In this document: one piece after another, positions 12,579-23,163 of the stretch
Numbering within the stretch: position 1 is the stretch's first letter
Layout: every line of letters starts with the position of its first letter
DNA from: Corydoras sp. C115
Lineage: Eukaryota > Chordata > Actinopteri > Siluriformes > Callichthyidae
DNA length: 64,000 nt
Assembly: GCA_019802505.1 (NCBI GenBank)
Contig: JAFMOC010000016.1
Coordinates: 1,514,001-1,578,000, forward strand
Direction: 5' to 3'
Made by a program: the position numbers and the translations under genes
The notes under the pieces: model-generated
What the model was told of the DNA's origin: nothing
What the model saw: the letters and a program-made list of their open reading frames with translations, nothing else
The model's database searches: none

Positions 12579-15500
12579 ATTAATAAAATTCTGTTTATTT
12601 ATCGAATCCCAATCTGAGTTTCCATGTTCTCCCTGAGTCCGCGTGGGTTTCCTCCGGGTTCTCCGGTTTCCTCCCACAGTCCAAAACCATGGATTAAGTT
12701 TGTGTGAGTGAGTGTGTGAGTGACTGTGTGCTCAGTGATAGATAGGCACCCTGTCCTGGGTGTATCTTTATCGAACCTAGTAGAGGATAAAGCGGAAGAA
12801 AATGGATGGATGGATAAAATAATATATAAGAAACTGAAACCTGTTAATTAACTTACTCTTAACTTGTTCTTAACAGAGAATTATAAAAAAACAATAATCA
12901 GGGTTTTTAATAATTAACAGTTTTTTTTGGTAAATATAAATAAATTTCAAAATTGCCTGCAATAGACTCAAAAAAACCTTAACATGACAGATGCATCTTC
13001 AGTACTGGGTCATATCACCTTTAAATTTTAGAATTTTACTTTAAATATACAGCTTCTTGGAATGAGATTTTTGTCTATTCTTGCTGTATACAATACTTGG
13101 GCTGCCAAAAATCTGTGTTCATCAGTGTCTGATTATTCTACTCATGATGCATCATACATTTTTAAAAGCAGACCAATCTGGACTGAGGGAGGGCTGCTCA
13201 AGCACCCACACACCATGTTCACAAAGCCATATAGTTTAAACTTGTGCAGAATAAGACCTAGCACTGTTCTTCTAAAATTAAAACAAAAATTTATGTGTAA
13301 GAGCATCATATTGCCAACAACATATACCCTTATAAAACACAAAACTATGCATCAATGTAACCATTATGTTTAAGCTGAGCACTGATGCATGCAAATGCAC
13401 CGTTTATAGTCAACAATATGGGTGGTCTTTTCGACATTTTTTAGCAGGTTAAAACATAGCCGCGTCTGACCACAGAACATGTTTCCACTGTCTCTCAGTC
13501 CATTCAGATAAATGTGGGTTCATTTGTGCTCAAAATTTGGACTTTGTCTTCACATAATACAGGCTTCAGGTTGCACTTTTTGGAGATGTACTATATGGTA
13601 TCTGGAATAAATACTTTAGCAGCAGCTTCTTTAATGCTTCATTCACATTAACATTTACATTATAACATGTTTTTGGCATAAACAATTCAGACAACTGCTA
13701 TAGAAACAGCTGCAGAACGAATATCGCACAATCACTGATGCACACTTGGCAGACAATTACCAGTTAAACATAAAGCAGAGATCTACTTTGTTGCTTAGTT
13801 ACAGAGAATACAATAAACTAGAACAAGTCAGAAATCTGGTCGCTGAAGGTGATGAATCAAAGACTAAATTCGAAACCAAATTCAATGTTTGTGTTAATAT
13901 TTTTGGAAAACTGAATTTCTTCTATGGTCACGCTAAAGATCAGACCCGGTGTTTCCAAAACAAACAGAGTGGTGCAGCATTTTTTCAAAGTCTTTGCTGC
14001 AAAACTTTCAGAACACAACAAGGCCACTTTAAATGTGTTTAACTTCAGGATAAAATCAGACTGGTCCTGCAGTCTACATTGTCGAAACCTTTAAACTCTC
14101 TGAATTTACATACATTTCATAAATGTTAATAGTGCATGTACTATTTATTGTTCTTACTACAATAGTAATAATTAAGTAGCATTATTTTGGTTAATAATTT
14201 AAGTCTTATATTTCTTAATAATTATACTTAAATTACATTTAGTCATTTAGCAGACACTTTTATCCATTTTAACCATTTATCACTAAACATATGCAAATAA
14301 ATAATGATAATAAAAGCAGAAATTTTCTTTAATTTAGCAATAAAAAATACCAAATAAAATGGCCACATTATTAGATACACCCCCTGCTTTCTCAGATGCA
14401 CTTTGTCATCCTCTAATCCTTCATCACAGCTCAAAGGACCTACAAAATCCAGGTGGATGTATTATTTTGGGTGCAAAATAGTACATTGCGGTTTGTAATT
14501 TACTTCCAGCACAACACATTAGCACCACATCATTGTCTTTCCACCACACAAATAATAAGAATAGAGTCAATATGGACTAAAAAATGTGTAAAGAAAGATA
14601 TGGACTACAATCTGTAATTGTAGAACTTCAAAGTTCATCTATATGATCAGTGAAAATTATAAAACAGACAATAAAAGAAGAAAAAAAAAGGAGGAAACAG
14701 CTAATAAAGTGTCAGGAGTTTAAAGAAACTATCTGACACAATACTGTACATATGAGCATAAACCAAAATAAGCCTACATAAAGTAAATTTCTTCACAGCA
14801 AGTAATTCAGATCATTGGGTATTAAAGGGACTTTCTATATAAGAAATAAGTCAAAATTACAGATACATTGTCAAAAAGACTGGATCTCTCTCTCTTACAC
14901 ACACATTTCCAAAGACTAAGACTTGTTTAGGGCATGACGTTCAGCAGGAATCCCCTGCTCAGAAGAAGCCTGGATAATATTTCAGACTCTCCACCAGGAG
15001 GAAACTCAAACTGGACCAATCAACAACACAGCATCCAATCTATTTTAAATCTATTTTACATCCAATCAATTTAAAGCTTATTTGACTGAAAGCACCTTAA
15101 CAGGATGCACCACACAACTTGTTCAGACACAAACCCCGCCAAAACAGTTACAAACAAAAAAAATACCACTTCCCACCCTGCATTGATACAGTTTCTGAAG
15201 GCTCACCTGAAATGGCAGGTCAGTGTTGCTATTTCCAATCTGATTGACATTTGGCAGTGAACCTCCATAGCACTGAGCACGATTCTGGCCCAGTTGCAAA
15301 TACTGGGTCTTCTGTAACTGCAGCTGTGCAAAATAAAAGTGCATGAATGAGTGCCAGAGTGAATGACAGCATGAATGCATGAATGAACCAAACTCAAACA
15401 CCATCATGCTCACAAAATCTGATGCATCAAGCGCGAAAACAAAAGCAGATCAGCAGAACGGTTTTAGGAGCGGGTTGGTATTGCTTCTATTCATTTTGGA

Positions 15501-16105
15501 GTGAAGTACACAAATCTGGCCTTTGCTTTGGAAGCAAGACGCGACTGGATCTCTGTTGCAACACATGCCGCGTCTTCTGGCGCCTACAACCGCGAAGCCA
15601 GATTTACAAAGGCGCCTCGTTCGAAGCGGATAAGATCATTCCAGCTGCACGGGATGCGTCCAGCGGTGCAGATGCGCAGCACATCTGGAGCCCGTGTTTC
15701 GTTTTAAATCGCTTTAATGCGCATCCCCACGTCGCGTTCAGCGCGCGCTCAGTGACGCCAGGAGGCTGCCCGCCACAAAAGCGGTCGCTATCGGGGTTTT
15801 GTTTTCATTTTGCGGGAATGAAGGAACACGGACGCCGCGGCAGGGAAGCTGCCCCCCGGCGTGTGTGCGCGGAGCTCCGGGCTGCCGTGGTCAGAGCGCG
15901 GCACCGAGCCAGTCCGAACGCGGAGGATGCGCGTCTGAAGAGCGGACGGAGAGGAAGCGCATCTCGGGGGAGGACGTACCCGCGCGGCTCGTGTAATGCT
16001 CAGGTCCTTCATGACTTCCTCGAACGCCGCGGTCTCCTCCGCCTGTTTCTGGTTGTGGAGCGCGATCTTCTCGCTGAATTTTCGCGGATTGTTTGAGGTC
16101 GCCAT
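1108..16105 (-). CDS. crtc1: CREB-regulated transcription coactivator 1 (partial, last coding exon off window)
   Basis: Coding exons (minus, high to low): 16105-15980, 15323-15207, 10570-10433, 9729-9668, 9578-9484, 8861-8756, 7702-7342, 6394-6182, 4687-4598, 2055-1969, 1294-1108. Phases join cleanly into 527 residues plus one base; the last exon ends in phase 1. Exon 1 encodes the N-terminal CREB bZIP-binding helix (starts MATSNNPRKFSEKIALHNQK). RTNSDSALHQ places Ser151, the SIK-phosphorylated 14-3-3 site of the family, at the mammalian position. GGSLPN (Ser64) and GGSLPDL (Ser238) are also conserved. Exon 7 carries a short polyQ run and tandem SPTL repeats; exon 11 encodes the conserved AAMMGLTGSHGS block. 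The C-terminal transactivation exon is not found at 1-1107, so it must lie to the left. As known for the family, CRTC proteins move to the nucleus on dephosphorylation and coactivate CREB. The start has in-frame open sequence upstream but is the homologous ATG. CRTC1 rather than CRTC2/3 is supported by the klhl26 neighbour. Confidence 0.96.
2056..4597. other. crtc1: crtc1 intron 9
   Basis: Intron between exon 9 (donor GTAAGG at 4597) and exon 10 (acceptor TTTGTAG ending at 2056). It is AT-rich and unique-looking. I see no coding exon, RNA gene or intact mobile element in it. Confidence 0.6.
5500..6145. repeat. Degenerate minisatellite in crtc1 intron 8, split by a SINE
   Basis: Imperfect units of roughly 38-45 bp recur, each built around GGTAGTTTATTATTATACA followed by a variant of GATCAATGACAGG. 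Units are recognisable near 5510, 5590, 5630, 5665, 5995, 6040, 6080 and 6118. A minus-strand family A SINE (5728-5970) interrupts the array, so the array predates it. The array ends about 40 bp from crtc1 exon 8 and thus occupies the intron next to its 5' splice site. Confidence 0.55.
5728..5970 (-). repeat. Family A SINE, 5'-truncated
   Basis: The 3' end (ATTATCTTCCGCTTTATCC on plus) and body are present. Homology stops near ACCACGCG before the tRNA-like head. It is inserted in the intron 8 minisatellite. Confidence 0.8.
6800..6970 (+). repeat. Family D dispersed repeat fragment
   Basis: It shares a diverged text with 17025-17260, 29225-29420, 36600-36960 and 56090-56290 (ACCAAACTCAC..., TTGTTCAAAATG, CTGAAGC-like blocks). 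The type is unclassified. It lies in crtc1 intron 7. Confidence 0.4.
7846..8077 (-). repeat. Family B tRNA-headed SINE with L2-like tail
   Basis: On the minus strand the head reads GGTATGGTAGCTCAGTGATT (box A-like) and then GGTTGTGGTTTCAAGTCCC (box B-like). The 3' end carries a decayed GGATAAAAGTATCTGCTAAATGA tail. That tail matches the 3' ends of the L2-like LINE copies at 34045 and 37490. It is inserted in crtc1 intron 6. Confidence 0.75.
9730..10432 (-). other. crtc1: U12-type AT-AC intron of crtc1 (intron 3)
   Basis: The exon ending KHGRQ (CAG, 10433) is followed on the minus strand by ATATCCTTT, the canonical U12-dependent 5' splice site, with no usable GT nearby. The next exon starts ATCGACAGCTGT (encoding IDSCPYG) at 9729, directly after ATTAC. 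The branch-like element TTCTTAAC has its bulge A at about 9743, 13 nt from the 3' end, within the short spacing typical of U12 introns. The intron is 703 nt, phase 0. The joined protein reads HGRQ-IDSCPYG, aligning with mammalian HGRQ-ADSCPYG. It would need the minor spliceosome (U11/U12, U4atac/U6atac). Confidence 0.93.
12603..12815 (+). repeat. Family A SINE, head missing, internally deleted
   Basis: It begins at the ATCGAATCCCAATCTG segment of box B and ends in (GGAT)n at about 12815. The middle is shortened between the CATGGAT block and the GTGTGAGTGAGTG block. It lies in crtc1 intron 2. Confidence 0.75.
13390..13620 (+). repeat. Dispersed teleost-type repeat (unclassified)
   Basis: The text GTCTGACCACAGAACATGTTTCC and neighbouring CAGTCCATTCAGATAAATG resembles a widespread fish interspersed repeat I recall, but I cannot assign a family. 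There is no open reading frame of note. Confidence 0.35.
14360..14770 (-). repeat. Family C dispersed repeat copy
   Basis: It contains the family signature of an ATGGACTACAATCTGTAATTG block, plus CATTATTAGATACACC and AGCACCACATCATTG segments found in other C copies (33930-34690, 40950-41290, 60250-60555). Confidence 0.45.
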
Positions 16106-16200
16106 CTTCCGTTCTTCTCCAAAACAGACCTGTGCGCGAGACGTGAGCGGTGCCGTGACTTCGTAAGCGCGCAAAGCCTCACGGGCTTTGGAGTTTTGAG
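15540..16200 (-). promoter_or_regulatory. crtc1: CpG-rich promoter/first-exon region of crtc1
   Basis: CpG density rises sharply across this block against AT-rich surroundings. It covers exon 1, the start of intron 1 and about 100 bases upstream of the ATG. On the minus strand the ATG sits in ACGGAAGATGGCG, which combines an ETS-like ACGGAAG and a YY1-like AAGATGGCG over the initiator codon. A TGACG half-site lies near 15750. The transcription start is not determined. Confidence 0.6.
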
Positions 16201-16284
16201 ACCGCCCAGAAATGTCGGCCGACGGACCTTTAAATTTAGTTCCTAGCTTCTAATTCTTAGGTGTCATATAAAATCACCTCCTTC

Positions 16285-16500
16285 CTTATTAGGTTCACCC
16301 TACAAACACAGACAATATTTCACCTGATTCTATACATGCTTTGTTTTGTTTTCCAATAACTGATACCCCCACAGAACCACCATAGAGTAACATTTCTCTG
16401 GGTGGAGGATGATTATCAGAACTACAGTGACACTGACATGGTGGTGGTGAATGTGGTGGCTGACTGTGGCTACCACCAACATTAATAAGTCAGTAAACAT
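16285..16500 (+). repeat. Family C dispersed repeat copy
   Basis: It reads TTATTAGGTTCACC, then ACCCCCACAGAACCACCATAG, then CTACAGTGACACTGACATGG and a GGTGGTGAATGTGGTGG run. This is the same order as in the C copies at 24918 and 60250. Confidence 0.5.
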
Positions 16501-16670
16501 TTTTTTCACACTATTTTGACAGTAGCACGCTGTGATATTGGAGTTGTGATCAAGAGGAAATTTGTGTAACGGTGACTACTCTTTACATAAAGCATTTTAC
16601 AAGATTTGTGTCTGTGGGACCCTTTGTCAGTTTATCTAGAAGAGTATTTCTGACATCAGACACGAGGGCT

Positions 16671-17019
16671 ATTCATTCATTCATTATCTCCTGCTTTATC
16701 CTCTATTAGGGTCACGGTGGGGTTCCCCATGCCCATCCAGGGGAGAACGTCTCGGGCGCTGGGCAGATAGACCCAGGACAGGGCGCCAATCCATTGCTGG
16801 CCACACACTCACTCACACAGACACACTCTATATGGGGCAATTTTTGAGAATTCAATTGACTTGATCCATGTTTTTGGACTGTGGGAGGAAACCGGAGAAC
16901 CCGGAGAAAACCCACGCAGACACGGGGAGAACATGGAAACTTCACCCAGATGGGGATTCGAACCAGGAATCTCTAGCGCTGAGAGGCAAACGTGCTAACC
17001 ACTAAGCCACTGTGCCGCC
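16671..17019 (-). repeat. Family A SINE, full length
   Basis: It runs from an (ATTC)n tail on the left to the GTGCCGCC head end on the right, with intact box A and box B on the minus strand. No convincing long target duplication was seen. Confidence 0.88.
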
Positions 17020-17024
17020 TATCT

Positions 17025-17260
17025 GGAACTAGAAGGGGTAAAATGGAGCTGAGGTCAGCATATTTCCTTACCCAGCCATTCCTTTATGGACCATGTTTTG
17101 AGCAATGAGGGCAAAGTCATGCTGGAAACAAAACATGCCTTCCCCAAACTGTTTCCCAGAGTTGGAAGCATGTTATTGTCCAAAGTGCCTGATTTCATCC
17201 AGCTGTGCAATGGGGCTGAATAAAACAACTGGATTTAATAGCTGTTCTAATACTTTTGTC
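17025..17260 (+). repeat. Family D dispersed repeat copy
   Basis: Segments TTTATGGACCATGTTTTGAGC, AAAGTCATGCTGGAA, CCTTCCCCAAACTGTTTCCC and GTTGGAAGCATG match a common fish interspersed repeat pattern and other D copies in this window. Transposon class unknown. Confidence 0.5.
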
Positions 17261-20200
17261 CATGTTGTGTTTATAGTCAGAGAAAAAAAGCTGGTTTATT
17301 GTAACATTATAATGGGTTTCAGGTGGATTTTAATAACCATAATAAGAATAAGAACCAGGTGGTATTTGAACATTAACTAATTAAATGTTTGCCGGGTGTT
17401 TGAATTAATGTTGATGTTTATCGTTACAGTAAAATATATAAAAAAGAAATGCAATCTCATGATGATTATGGTAAAAGAAAAAATCACTTTTTAAAATTTA
17501 CCAACATAGACCACTGAGTTTGTTGGTCTTTGTTATTTTATTACAATTGTACAAACAAAAAATATATACAAAATCTTCATTGTGCATTTTCATACATTCA
17601 TTGTATTTAAATTTATAACAATACTGTTGGACAACATTAATCACCATAATCATCTAGAACATAAGTGGAGGAATCTATTGAGTTTTAATGAGAAACATCA
17701 GGAAGACGGTGGACGGGAAAGAGGTGATGATCAGTGCATTTAAATGACTGTACAACATAAGTGCAGATATAGGTCACAGTTACAGTAGACGCCATGAAAA
17801 CTCGAGGATTATTAGTCCTGGGGGAAAAGCTGTTCAGTTCATGCTCTATAATGTCATGTAATATAGTGTTCTTGAGTGAACTGTTTATCAGTCAGTGAAA
17901 CAGGAAGATTCAACGTTTACATCAAAACAATGTCTGTGCATCAATATTTTAAAGACTGACAAACATTGATGCTGCTTTAATCGGTCAGGTCGAGGTTCAG
18001 TAATATTGTGTGGCAGCCATTTTATTTATTTACCTTTATTTAACCTGATTAAAACTTCTGAGATCACAAATTTCTTTTGCAAAAGTGTCCTTTAAAATCA
18101 GCCGAATATCTAAACGTGTTGAATGACAAGGTTTATCCAGCATATTCCAGAATGACAACTTGGTTCATCATCCTGGAATCATGACAGAGGGATTCATAAT
18201 GCACAAGGAACATTTTTACACATGAAGTGTTTACCTGAGGTCTCGAAAGTATCTGAGATATGCTGGAAAAGATTTCACAAGGTCTTATTCTCCAGCTAAA
18301 ACTAACGCAACTCTGAAGGAAATAAATGCAGCATCATGATCATGATCCACATATTAGTGTGTTTTTATGGATTTAACAATTCAGCATCTAACAAATCCGT
18401 TAAAGGAGGAGCTTCTGCAGGAGCTTTTGTGACGTCCAATTCCAAATTGAAAGTAAATGTGACAGAAAAAGTGACAGTAGAGCACAAGCTCATAAATTCA
18501 TTATTCTTAATTCCCCTCAGTAGATACTGGACTGAAGGTAAAAACACTGAGGTGTTCAGGTCATGTCTAGACACTGCCACATACTTGACCTCGGTGTTCG
18601 GTTTTTGTGCTGTGTTTGTTTTTTTAAGCTCTTGCTTTACAGCAAGAAGTGTCTGGCTTCAACTCCCTGGAAGGTCAGACAATGTCCTTTCTCTACAGAG
18701 ATTTGCATGTTCTTCCCTGGTTCCTGCCAAGGTTCGTCAAATTCTACTACTACTGATGTATTAATCTTCCTCCTTATGTGCATCTGGCAAACTAAAAAAC
18801 TGGCAACCCATGTGATCCTGACTACACAAGTTGTTTGTGAAAACACAAATGGGGTTAAGAATAATACAATGACACAAATATTAATTGTGCAGCTGTATCA
18901 TTTACTTTAAATCATAAGCAGTGACCCACACCTTCATATTAAAAAAAAATTACTGCTACAGCAACTTATACTGTCCTGGGAACCAGAACTGGAGGCAGGA
19001 GAACAGTAAATCCTGCATGCCACTGGACTGGTAATAGTTAATGAATGCTTTTAGGTTAACCTTTATGTAAGAGATCTACCCACTCAACAGGCAAAATGAG
19101 TAGTCGGTAAATCTCACTGCAACAAAGCAAGCTGAAATAAAGATATATACTATAGATATAATGATCTGTCTATTTGTCTGTGTGCTTATCTATTTCAGTT
19201 CTATGATATTACTTATGCAGCCAATACCTCATACATACATTAAAAAACAGCACCTTTGATTTTTATCCATCTGTGGTTTAACCAATATCCATCACACATG
19301 CTTCCAATCTGTTCCAAATATACCTACTCTGGAGTGAAATATGAAGTTCTAAGAACTAGATTTACTTTTAGTTCTTGTAAAGAGTGTTTTCTATCTGTGA
19401 GATAAAACTTAGTATCCCTTCACTGTTTTACAATTTCTAAAAACTATGAAACTGCATATTGATGGAATAAGCCTGTGACAGATACTTGGGAGGACACAGT
19501 GCTGATGGGAACTGGCACAAATCACAGTTGGAAAGAAAATACAAATGAAACAGCGAGGAAAAGAAATCAGGTTGGATGAAATACAATCATTAATTCAGTA
19601 TTAATTGCTAAAATTAATAACTGATCATTATGTTCAGCACTTGCTGTTGAACCTGTTTTTTCATTGTATAGAGAACAAAGAGAAGTTAGGGAAAGATTCT
19701 GCTGTTATGGTCTGATCTGAAAATGGCAGTATTTAAGACAGAGGTGAAGGTTACATTCAGGTCCAGAGGGATTAGCATCCTGTTTCTGTTCTATTTTACA
19801 ATCTGCAATAAATGTACATAATCTTTAGTGAAGTGCTTTTATGATCAGAGTGGAAGGTTCAGTCCAGCTGCTGTAGTATTCCAGTTAGCCATCACAGTGA
19901 AGGTAAAATGTAGCGGGCACTTGGATATTGCAGCGTTGTGGATTCATATTGTCATAAAAAGTATTACAAACTCAGCTTACAGTACAGACTGAGAAAGATG
20001 AAAACAAAATGCCAAATCAATATGAAGGCACACCTTCTGCTTTTAAACATGTGCTTTACAAATAGTAATGACCACAAAGTGAGCCGGCAGTGCTCTGTAC
20101 ATCAATTAAAACACTCAGAGGTCAGATGTTAAAAAAAAAAACATTTCTTTTCAGTTTTTAAGTACAATATGAGAATGCTCACTGTTTTAGAACATCATAT

Positions 20201-20559
20201 CTAATAAGTGAAATTTTTGCTTTTTATAGGGATGCAGTAATGCTGTGATACTAACACTGGACAATCCATTGTTTTATTGCAGATGTTCTATGTGAGGCCC
20301 CAAATCAAAGCTGTGTGACTTCTGCCTGTAAATTTAATAAAATTCATACAGACATGGTGTAGATAATTTAGTGGGGAGGACATAAAGCTGCTTAACCCCA
20401 ATATCACTGAAAACCTTTGCCATGAATTAGAACTCTACCATTACTGATCCAAAAAGTCTCCTGTTTTAATGTGTGATATGTATAAAAGGGATAACTACTT
20501 TAGGAAGCTCACAATACACATTTTTTAGATAGTAACATAATAATATCATGTTATTATTA

Positions 20560-20765
20560 CACAATCTGTGCATGGAGTCCTGCACCGTAAATAGTGCATG
20601 AGGAGGAAGAGTTCCTCACTGAGCCTCGGTCCTCACAAAGTTTCTACCTTAAAAAAAACCTCAGCACCAAGTAGTTTTTCCTTGCCACTGCGGCTTTGGC
20701 TTGACCTTTGGGGGTTTATGCTTAAAACACTGTAAAGCTGCTTTGAAATATTGTACTATTGTAAA
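20560..20765 (+). repeat. Dispersed repeat with GCCTCGGTCCTC / TTTTTCCTTGCCACTG signature
   Basis: Contains GAGCCTCGGTCCTCACAAAG, GTAGTTTTTCCTTGCCACTG and GTAAAGCTGCTTTGAAAT in order. This text recurs widely in fish genomes as I recall. A faint second hit lies near 59262. The class is not assigned. Confidence 0.45.
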
Positions 20766-21908
20766 AAGTAATATTTAATACTTTTAATACTAATATTCAT
20801 ACACAGTGAGAACACAATACCAGTAAAACTTCAATATACTGTCACTGAACCTTCAGTCAAAGTGACACTAAAGACGTTTCACTTCGCAGAATGCTGTGCA
20901 GAATTGAACAAGGAGCAATTAACATTTACATTATTCATCTTATCGGAAATCCTTTTCTAGAACTGATATTAAAATGACTCTTGTCTGTGTAAAGTCTTCC
21001 ACACTAAATTAATCAAACCATGTCGTCATGAACCTTGAATAAGGTGTCAAGTCTCACTGAAGGTAAATCTAAAATGTGTTTGCTGAAGCATTAAAATTCA
21101 CTTCAAAACAGCCATGAAAAGAGAAGCTCCAGCCGGTAGTTAATGGAGAAAAAAAATATACATTTAAAGATTTGTCTCTCTGCTGTAAAGAGCACTGTTT
21201 TATGTAAAAAGACAATCACTGCAAATTAAAACAAATATTCACATCCAGGAATAATGGCACCATTTTCAGTGTTAAATGGTTAAAATCAGATCGAGCTGCT
21301 GGTCAGTCTCAGTGTTTTTTTACAGGAACAAGATGTAGAGCAAATTAACCAAAAGTACAATGACAATTAATTTAAACAAAAATCCAAAAAAGGAACCGTT
21401 GCACTGTACATGTCAAGGCTATTGAGCTTTGGTTCTTAATGCCCTGCTGATTATGTCAAAACACTGAGGAGGTGCATAGTAATGACTAATTTACCATCTT
21501 TTTAATGAAAGCCACACCAATTAATAAATGATGCTTCAAGTCATTTCTTATGATTTAGCATCAATACTAATAGTGCCATCAGCTGAGGATTTACTTGCAC
21601 TTTTGTTTATTAAGTATTTATAATAAACACATGATTTTAGAGTTATAAAATACTTTTAAAATGTCCTCATTTTTACTAATTTACCAGCTACTTAGACACA
21701 TTCTGTTGCTTCTAGAGCAATTAGGGGTTAAGGCCATTGCTCAAAATCTTACAATTGAGGTTTGAACCCCTACATTTCATTTGATGCTCATTGAGCAAAC
21801 AGGCCTAGTCCTACAATTACAAACTGCAGTCTGTCTGTCCCATACTATATCAGTTCCCTTTAATCTGTTCTCCAATTGCCAGGAACCTCACAGAGCAGAT
21901 ATTATTTT

Positions 21909-22090
21909 GGTGGGGTGTGGTAGCTCAGTGGTTAAAATGTTAACCTGAGGGTAAGAGACAAACCAATGTCGACAATTTGGCACTTGAGTAACGCCCTTAA
22001 CCCTCATTCATTCAGGGCTGATGAGTTCAGCCAACAAAATGAGATACTTATAAGTAACTTTGAATAAAAGCATCTGCAAAATTATGTAAT
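21909..22090 (+). repeat. Family B SINE copy
   Basis: The head reads GGTGGGGTGTGGTAGCTCAG with box A TAGCTCAGTGG. The body contains CGCCCTTAACCCTCATT, and the tail TTGAATAAAAGCATCTGC resembles the L2-type 3' end. A family A SINE (22103) lies immediately 3' of it. Confidence 0.7.
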
Positions 22091-22102
22091 GTAATGCAAC
22101 AA

Positions 22103-22451
22103 GGCGGCACGGTGGCTTAGTGGTTAGCACGTTCGCCTCTCAGCGCTAGGGATTCCCAGTTTGAATCCCCATCTGGGTGGAGTTTCCATGTTCTCCCCGT
22201 GTCTGCGTGGGTTTCCTCCGGGTTCTCCGGTTTCCTCCCACAGTCCAAAAGCATGGATCAAGTCAATTGAATTCTCAAAATTGCCCCATATAGAGTGTGT
22301 CTGTGTGAGTGAGTGTGTGCCCAGCGATGGATTGGCGCCCTGTCCTGGGTCTATCTGCCCAGCGCCCGAGAAGCTCTCCCCTGGATGGGCATGAAGAACC
22401 CCACCATGACCCTAATAGAGGATAAAGCGGGAGATAATGGATGGATGGATG
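22103..22451 (+). repeat. Family A SINE, full length, 12-bp target duplication
   Basis: Head, body and (GGAT)n tail are all present. GTAATGCAACAA occurs immediately before (22091-22102) and after (22452-22463). That is a clean target-site duplication showing retroposition. Confidence 0.92.
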
Positions 22452-22474
22452 GTAATGCAACAATAATACATTAT

Positions 22475-22640
22475 TCTTGGTACCACAGTGATAGTGATGT
22501 GTTTGTGTTTTGCATTAGTGCATGTGGATCAGTGCTGCTAGAATTTTTATACACTTAATTCTTGATCAGTGCTAAACAGGATGTTGTTGGTGGCTGGATA
22601 TTGTTTAGTGGACTTTTCTTTGTTCAGCAGTATAATTTAG
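22475..22640 (+). repeat. Family C fragment
   Basis: CAGTGATAGTGATGTG, ATGTGGATCAGTGCTGCTAG and TTGTTGGTGGCTGGATATTG blocks follow the order of the central part of family C. It lies just 3' of a family A SINE. Confidence 0.4.
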
Positions 22641-23163
22641 TGATTTGGAATTTAGAGGAACTGGAAGTTCATAATGAATGAATGAACAAGAAAGTGTCAA
22701 GTTTTAGCAAATTTACAAATCCATTACATAGAGTACATACCGCTATAATGTCGGAGTCAATAGTGATGGTGGCATGTTCTGTTTCTAAGGAAAAGTGAAA
22801 TATGAGACTGATGCATGAATAATAGTTAGATAATTTTTGGTTCAGTAAAGGCAGATTATACAAGCTTTTAAAAATGAGACACAGAAAATGAGGAAATTAC
22901 ACAGAAGCTTCTAGATCGGGATTAACCAAGTTCAAACATTTCACAGGACAAGTGCACTTTAATCAAACTTCCGAAAGCTAAATGCAGCTAAAAGCTTAAG
23001 CATGATAATCCTGAAACACTCCACTGCAATGTGAATCTACCCTGAGAATCAGAATGTGTAAGAGGTGTGAGAGTTCTATAAACAGAGAGAAAGTACACTG
23101 CAGTATATTCTTGCTGCATTTTGAAAGTCTGATCTTCAGTAACAACAGGTCACAGCTGCACGC

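Larger units (their letters stand above)
10571..15206. other. crtc1: crtc1 intron 2, large and repeat-rich
   Basis: This intron of about 4.6 kb holds ATT-type simple repeats near 11467-11492 and 12541-12575 and a headless family A SINE (12603-12815). It also holds a dispersed repeat with GACCACAGAACATG text (about 13390-13620), an L2/SINE tail fragment (14236-14262) and a family C copy (about 14360-14770). No additional exon was recognised. Confidence 0.55.
16106..23163. other. Interval between crtc1 5' end and klhl26 stop; may include a long klhl26 3' UTR
   Basis: No protein-coding exon was recognised here. The left part has a family C copy (about 16285-16500), a family A SINE (16671-17019) and a family D copy (17025-17260). 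From 17530 to about 20500 the sequence lacks SINEs. It is bounded on the left by a minus-strand AATAAA at 17542-17537, preceded by TGTA-rich sequence, which could be a distal klhl26 poly(A) site. Several other minus-strand AATAAA hexamers occur nearer the stop, so the true 3' end is unresolved. Confidence 0.35.

Noticed and set aside
15383..16096. Long plus-strand open frame (237 codons) over crtc1 exon 1
   Set aside because: It lies antisense to exon 1 and its CpG-rich flank, where few stops are expected. It has no recognisable domain, and the minus-strand frame is the conserved one.
18336..18764. 142-codon plus-strand open frame between crtc1 and klhl26
   Set aside because: No recognisable family, no splice context, and composition like its non-coding surroundings. 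It overlaps an equally unsupported minus frame.
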